Shown here: piece after piece, positions 59,206 to 62,641 of the stretch
How positions within the stretch are numbered: the first letter of the stretch is position 1
Layout: every line of letters begins with the position of its first letter
Program-made: the position numbers and the translations under genes
From: Cytophagaceae bacterium
GTDB lineage: Bacteria > Bacteroidota > Bacteroidia > Flavobacteriales > Flavobacteriaceae
Direction: 5' to 3'
Length of the DNA stretch: 62,641 nt
Assembly: GCA_002710685.1 (NCBI GenBank)
Contig: PALD01000046.1
Coordinates: 1 to 62,641 of the forward strand
The notes under the pieces: generated by a model
What the model was told of the DNA's origin: nothing
Seen by the model: only the letters and a program-made list of their open reading frames with translations
The model's database searches: none

Positions 59206-61572
59206 TTATTTACCCAGCAAACTCTCATTGAATAGTTTAAGGATCCTGCTATATTCATCCGTCCAGCTGCTAGGCTCAACAAAGCCATGGTCTTCCACGG
59301 GAAAAACGGCCATCTCCCAATTCTTTTTGCCCAGTTCTATAAGGCGTTGTGCCAGCCTTACCACATCTTGAAAATGCACGTTTGTATCTACCATGCCGTG
59401 CGCAATGAGCAGGTCTCCTTTTAAGCCTTCAGCAAAATATATGGGTGAGGAGCGCTCATAGGCTATAGGGTCATTGTAGGGTTCATTCAAGATATTAGCA
59501 GTATAGCCGTGATTGTAGTGTGCCCAGTCAGTCACTGAGCGCAATGCCCCGCCAGCCTTAAAGGTACTGGGTGCATTAAACATGGCCATGAGCGTGATAA
59601 AACCTCCATAACTACCTCCATAAAGCCCTACTTTTTCTGGGTCTATATCATAGTTCTCGATAAGGTATTTTACCCCATCCACCTGGTCGCTCAAATCCTT
59701 GCCGCCCATGTGACGATAGATGGCCGTGCGCCAGTCGCGGCCATAGCCCGCACTCCCTCGATAATCAATATCAATCACGGTGTAGCCCAAATCTGTCAAC
59801 ATATTGTTGAACATATATTCCCTAAAATAGCTGCTCCACCATTTGTGCACGTTTTGCAGGTACCCGGCCCCATGTACAAAAACCACGGCGGCATTGTTTT
59901 TTGCAGCATCGTCTGGCACATACAGTCTTGCGGGCACCATGGCGCCGTCACCTGCCCTAAAATGGATGAGCTCCGGCTCGCGCCAGTCATATGCCCTAAA
60001 TGCTTCAGACTGTCCGTGGGTGATTTGGGTAGCTTTTGCGGAAGCGCTTGTTTTCTTTAAGTACAGTTCCCACGGTTTGTTGCTGTATGAATACAGGATG
60101 GCCATATATTTCTCATCTGGAGATAGGCTCACATCGTTATTGCCCACCATTGTGGTAAGTTTTATCATCTTGCCACCGGTTGCCGGCATCTTGTAAAAAT
60201 GGCGCTCGCCAGGACCTTCTTGAGAAGTGGTCAAGAACCATGATTTTTTATCCTTGGACAGGAACGGGTCAAAGACCTCATAGTCGCCTGGGGTCAAATC
60301 TGTCTTTTTACCGGTAGCCACATCCAGGAGGTAAAGGTGTGAGTAACCGCTGGTCTCACTTTGAAAATAGATGGTACTGTTGTCCAACCAGCCCAGCGTA
60401 CCACCACCAAAGGACCACCCGATACCGGGACCGGCAATCCAGGCTTCATCCCGCTGACGGTCGAGGCTTTTTAAGCTGCCATCAGTGAGGTCCATCAGGG
60501 CAATCCAGCGGTCCTTATTGTCCTTGGAGCGTACATTGACAATGGCCTTATCGCCTTTGGGTGAAAAGTCTGCCGATGAAAGTATCACCTCACGCTCTAC
60601 TTTTTCCCATGTTTTATCAGGATAGTCCTTGACATAGTCTGGCAGGTCCTTGATTCCTGGGAGCATGTCAGTCTTTACCATATATGCGGTGTCCTTCTTA
60701 ATATCATAAATGGCAAGTTCCACCTGGGTATTGTCATCCCCAACCTTGCTGCGGGCACGCAGCTCCCGGGTATATCCTGACGCATCCACATAATTGGGAA
60801 CCTCGGTCGAGGTGCCGCGCTCGCGCGTAACAAGATTAAAGGTGACATAATCTTGCGTTGCTGAAATCCTGAAGTTGTTGATGCTTTTCTCGCCTTTGTA
60901 AAACTTATAAGGTTCTTTATCGCTCATTGCGCTACGGTATTTTTGCGCAAGCGAATCATCTTTTTCCCGCTCGCGTACTACCTGTAAGAGCTGTAGGTTC
61001 TCGCTTTTTAACCAAGAATCCTTTGTTGAAGTTTTTTCGGGCTTTTCCACTTTTGCCTCACCCGCTACAATATTTGTAAGTTTATGGATTGCCCCATCGT
61101 CTATATCAAGAACGTATGCATTATCTTCAAATGAAAAACCTACTTTATCTTTTCCCATAAATGCCGCATCCCCTATCCTGCTGCCCAAATTGAGTATTTC
61201 CTGGCTTTCATCTTTCTTGATGTCATAAACCATCAGGGCATCCCCATCAGTATATAAAAGCTGTGTTCCATCAGCATTATAATCCCCATACGTGGGTGGC
61301 ATTGCCTTTTTTTCGGCAATGGTGACTTTTTCAATTTTTTGTAGGTCATCCATGTTAACCTTGTACAGGGAATCTGAGGGACTGCCATCAAGATTGTACT
61401 GAAAGTAGATTTTCTCGCCCTGAGCGCCCCATTGTACCCGTGAGGGAAATGTACCCATCCACTGGGGGTCTTGCATGATTTTTTCAACGGTAAGGGGGCT
61501 TTGTTGTGCATTTGCTTCCGCGAAAACAAACCATAGCAATACGATAAGTGCGGCGTTGTAGAGTTTAGTCAT
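59206..61572 (-). CDS. S9 family prolyl oligopeptidase-like peptidase, secreted
   Basis: 788 residues. The signal peptide (ends FAEANAQ, about 23) is followed by an N-terminal propeller (about 50-500) of DPP-IV/acylaminoacyl-peptidase style with many DKK/DLTDG strands (SPKGDKAIVNV, LSPDEKYMAILY). The C-terminal alpha/beta hydrolase (about 520-788) has Ser654 in LYGGSYGGF, Asp in HGMVDTNVHFQD and His in VEDHGF. It probably cleaves dipeptides or short peptides from periplasmic peptides. It has no obvious operon partner. Confidence 0.93.
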   Translation of the reverse strand: MTKLYNAALIVLLWFVFAEANAQQSPLTVEKIMQDPQWMGTFPSRVQWGAQGEKIYFQYNLDGSPSDSLYKVNMDDLQKIEKVTIAEKKAMPPTYGDYNADGTQLLYTDGDALMVYDIKKDESQEILNLGSRIGDAAFMGKDKVGFSFEDNAYVLDIDDGAIHKLTNIVAGEAKVEKPEKTSTKDSWLKSENLQLLQVVREREKDDSLAQKYRSAMSDKEPYKFYKGEKSINNFRISATQDYVTFNLVTRERGTSTEVPNYVDASGYTRELRARSKVGDDNTQVELAIYDIKKDTAYMVKTDMLPGIKDLPDYVKDYPDKTWEKVEREVILSSADFSPKGDKAIVNVRSKDNKDRWIALMDLTDGSLKSLDRQRDEAWIAGPGIGWSFGGGTLGWLDNSTIYFQSETSGYSHLYLLDVATGKKTDLTPGDYEVFDPFLSKDKKSWFLTTSQEGPGERHFYKMPATGGKMIKLTTMVGNNDVSLSPDEKYMAILYSYSNKPWELYLKKTSASAKATQITHGQSEAFRAYDWREPELIHFRAGDGAMVPARLYVPDDAAKNNAAVVFVHGAGYLQNVHKWWSSYFREYMFNNMLTDLGYTVIDIDYRGSAGYGRDWRTAIYRHMGGKDLSDQVDGVKYLIENYDIDPEKVGLYGGSYGGFITLMAMFNAPSTFKAGGALRSVTDWAHYNHGYTANILNEPYNDPIAYERSSPIYFAEGLKGDLLIAHGMVDTNVHFQDVVRLAQRLIELGKKNWEMAVFPVEDHGFVEPSSWTDEYSRILKLFNESLLGK

Positions 61573-61673
61573 AATGGGTTTTGGTTAATGCACCCTAAAG
61601 CTAAGGCAAACTTTGCTAAATCACAGAAAAAATACACGCCGCGGATGTATCTTTATGCTTAAAAACACCTTGT

Positions 61674-61961
61674 ATGCATTGTGTATTGATTTATAAAACC
61701 GTAGCGGATTATATCGAGAAAAGAGCGGATTTTAGGGAAGTTCATTTGGCGCATGCCAAAAAAGCACAAGAAGATGGCTATCTTATCCTAGGGGGTGCCT
61801 ATGCTGAACCTGCAGATGGTGCCCTGCTCATCTTTAAGGGGGAAGATGCCGTGGAATATGCCCGGGATTTTGCCATAAATGACCCGTATGTGACCAATGG
61901 ATTGATCACTGCATGGCAAGTGCGGCAATGGAGTGTGGTGATAGGCACTAAAATGGATTAA
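61674..61961 (+). CDS. YCII-family protein
   Basis: 95 residues with the YCII (YciI-like) ferredoxin fold: HCVLIYKTVADYIEKRADF, EVHLAHAKKAQEDGYLILGGAY (HLAHAKKA core with the conserved His) and ARDFAINDPYVTNGLI. The family includes chloromuconolactone dehalogenase-like and stress proteins. The role here is unknown. The 3' end overlaps the next gene on the other strand by 4 bp. Confidence 0.88.
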   Translation: MHCVLIYKTVADYIEKRADFREVHLAHAKKAQEDGYLILGGAYAEPADGALLIFKGEDAVEYARDFAINDPYVTNGLITAWQVRQWSVVIGTKMD

Positions 61962-62641
61962 AGCACCACTCCCTCCAGCTTCTGATCCTTGTCTGGTAGG
62001 TTTGAGTCACCGTACATCTCCTTGAGGTTTTCTTCTATGGTAAGGCTTATCGCGGTAAGCGGCACATCGCCTATGCGGTTTTCAAATGGGTCTTCTGTCC
62101 TTTCTCCCACAAAATCAAGCGCCAGGAACACAAAATTAATCACCACAGACAACGGGATGTTGATCCACCCCAGGTCTTCTATAAAGGCAAAGGGCAATAA
62201 CGTACCGTGGATGAAGACAAAAACCCTTGAAAAAAAACTATACGCCCTGGGAAGCGGGGTGTTCTTGATGCGCTCACTCATCCCCTGGTGGTTGTTGAAC
62301 TCGGCGAGGGTCTCACTGAGCTGTACGTACCTAAAGTCAGAAATATATCCCTTTTTATACGCGGCCAGCAAATCCTCACCCTGTATCTTGTTCAGGTAGT
62401 TGGGCGGGTTTTTCTTGGAGAGGACCTCCTCGTATTCTTCTGCCGAAACAAACTCCCTGATATCTTCATAGCCGTTTCTGCCTTCGACCAGCTCTTTCTC
62501 ACGGGGACCGTTGTAATCATTATGCTTGCGCAAAAAGACCCGCAGTGCGTGCACAAAGGCAATATGGCGGTAGATTAACCTACGTTGCACGGTCATGACC
62601 TGGGCAGAGTCTGACACATCGCCGGGAATGATGAGCGTCAA
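61958..62641 (-). CDS. Bestrophin-family anion channel, partial
   Basis: The coding sequence is cut at the right window edge (5' end missing, 227 residues present). The visible part has the bestrophin C-terminal half: RRLIYRHIAFVHALRVFLRKH, a variable loop (61-120), hydrophobic helices LLPFAFIEDLGWINIPLSVV and the family end LTIEENLKEMYGD. Bacterial bestrophins are inner-membrane pentameric chloride channels. Length is as expected for the C-terminal 70% of the protein. The opposite YCII gene ends inside it by 4 bp. Confidence 0.85.
   Translation of the reverse strand: MTLIIPGDVSDSAQVMTVQRRLIYRHIAFVHALRVFLRKHNDYNGPREKELVEGRNGYEDIREFVSAEEYEEVLSKKNPPNYLNKIQGEDLLAAYKKGYISDFRYVQLSETLAEFNNHQGMSERIKNTPLPRAYSFFSRVFVFIHGTLLPFAFIEDLGWINIPLSVVINFVFLALDFVGERTEDPFENRIGDVPLTAISLTIEENLKEMYGDSNLPDKDQKLEGVVL

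Noticed and set aside
1..62641. CRISPR arrays, insertion sequences, prophage or integrase genes
   Set aside because: No direct-repeat/spacer pattern, transposase or integrase motif was found.

Overview
The window reads as chromosome from a (probably marine) member of Flavobacteriaceae, Bacteroidota. Evidence seen directly: a SusC/SusD pair with glycoside hydrolases, a protease with a type IX secretion (T9SS) C-terminal tail, a BshA bacillithiol gene, many SPII lipoproteins, -7 boxes of the Bacteroidota type TAnnTTTG, and few Shine-Dalgarno sequences. No rRNA, integrase, transposase, phage gene or CRISPR array was seen. The species cannot be named from the sequence alone.

Layout. 1-760: left edge with a truncated tRNA-like sequence on the minus strand, three minus-strand promoter-like boxes and a strongly structured intergenic element. 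761-1171: a small secreted DUF2141 protein. 1269-10424 (minus): a polysaccharide utilisation locus in the order susC, susD, GH30, SusE-like lipoprotein, GH30, ending at a strong terminator. It is probably for a beta-1,6-linked glucan or for laminarin side chains. It is divergent from a membrane-spanning sensor/LuxR-HTH regulator (10769-13675). 13766-16408: oxyR and small housekeeping genes. 16558-20788: a membrane/envelope cluster (DUF4870, PadR, PspC, head-GIN lipoprotein, secreted NTF2-like). 20888-22382: UbiA-Maf pair. 22476-26813: PIG-L deacetylase, an overlooked 34-residue membrane protein, and a sodium/solute symporter, tightly coupled. 26815-41822: thioredoxin-fold lipoproteins, an oxidoreductase, a giant membrane patatin, esterases, an aldose epimerase, a T9SS subtilisin, an alpha-L-fucosidase and a zinc protease. 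41925-48066: MATE exporter, a conserved protein, a GH3/beta-lactamase fusion, and bshA. 48165-62641: a FAD/Fe-S oxidase, a SET protein, a six-hairpin glycosidase, the DinB/YafY pair, a S9 peptidase, YCII and a partial bestrophin.

The genes suggest a polymer-degrading aerobe. The outer-membrane SusCD complex and surface lipoproteins capture and cut glycan, fucosidase, GH3 and esterases trim other substrates, and OxyR and BshA serve thiol/peroxide homeostasis.

The most unusual signal is not a gene. Several families of short perfect palindromes recur far above chance across the window, both in intergenic DNA and inside coding sequence: TTTGGCT-nn-AGCCAAA, CTTTCG-n-CGAAAG and CTTCCGCGGAAG. In genes they sit often at signal-peptide ends, extreme C-termini and linkers. 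They look like a genome-wide iterated palindrome system of unknown role.
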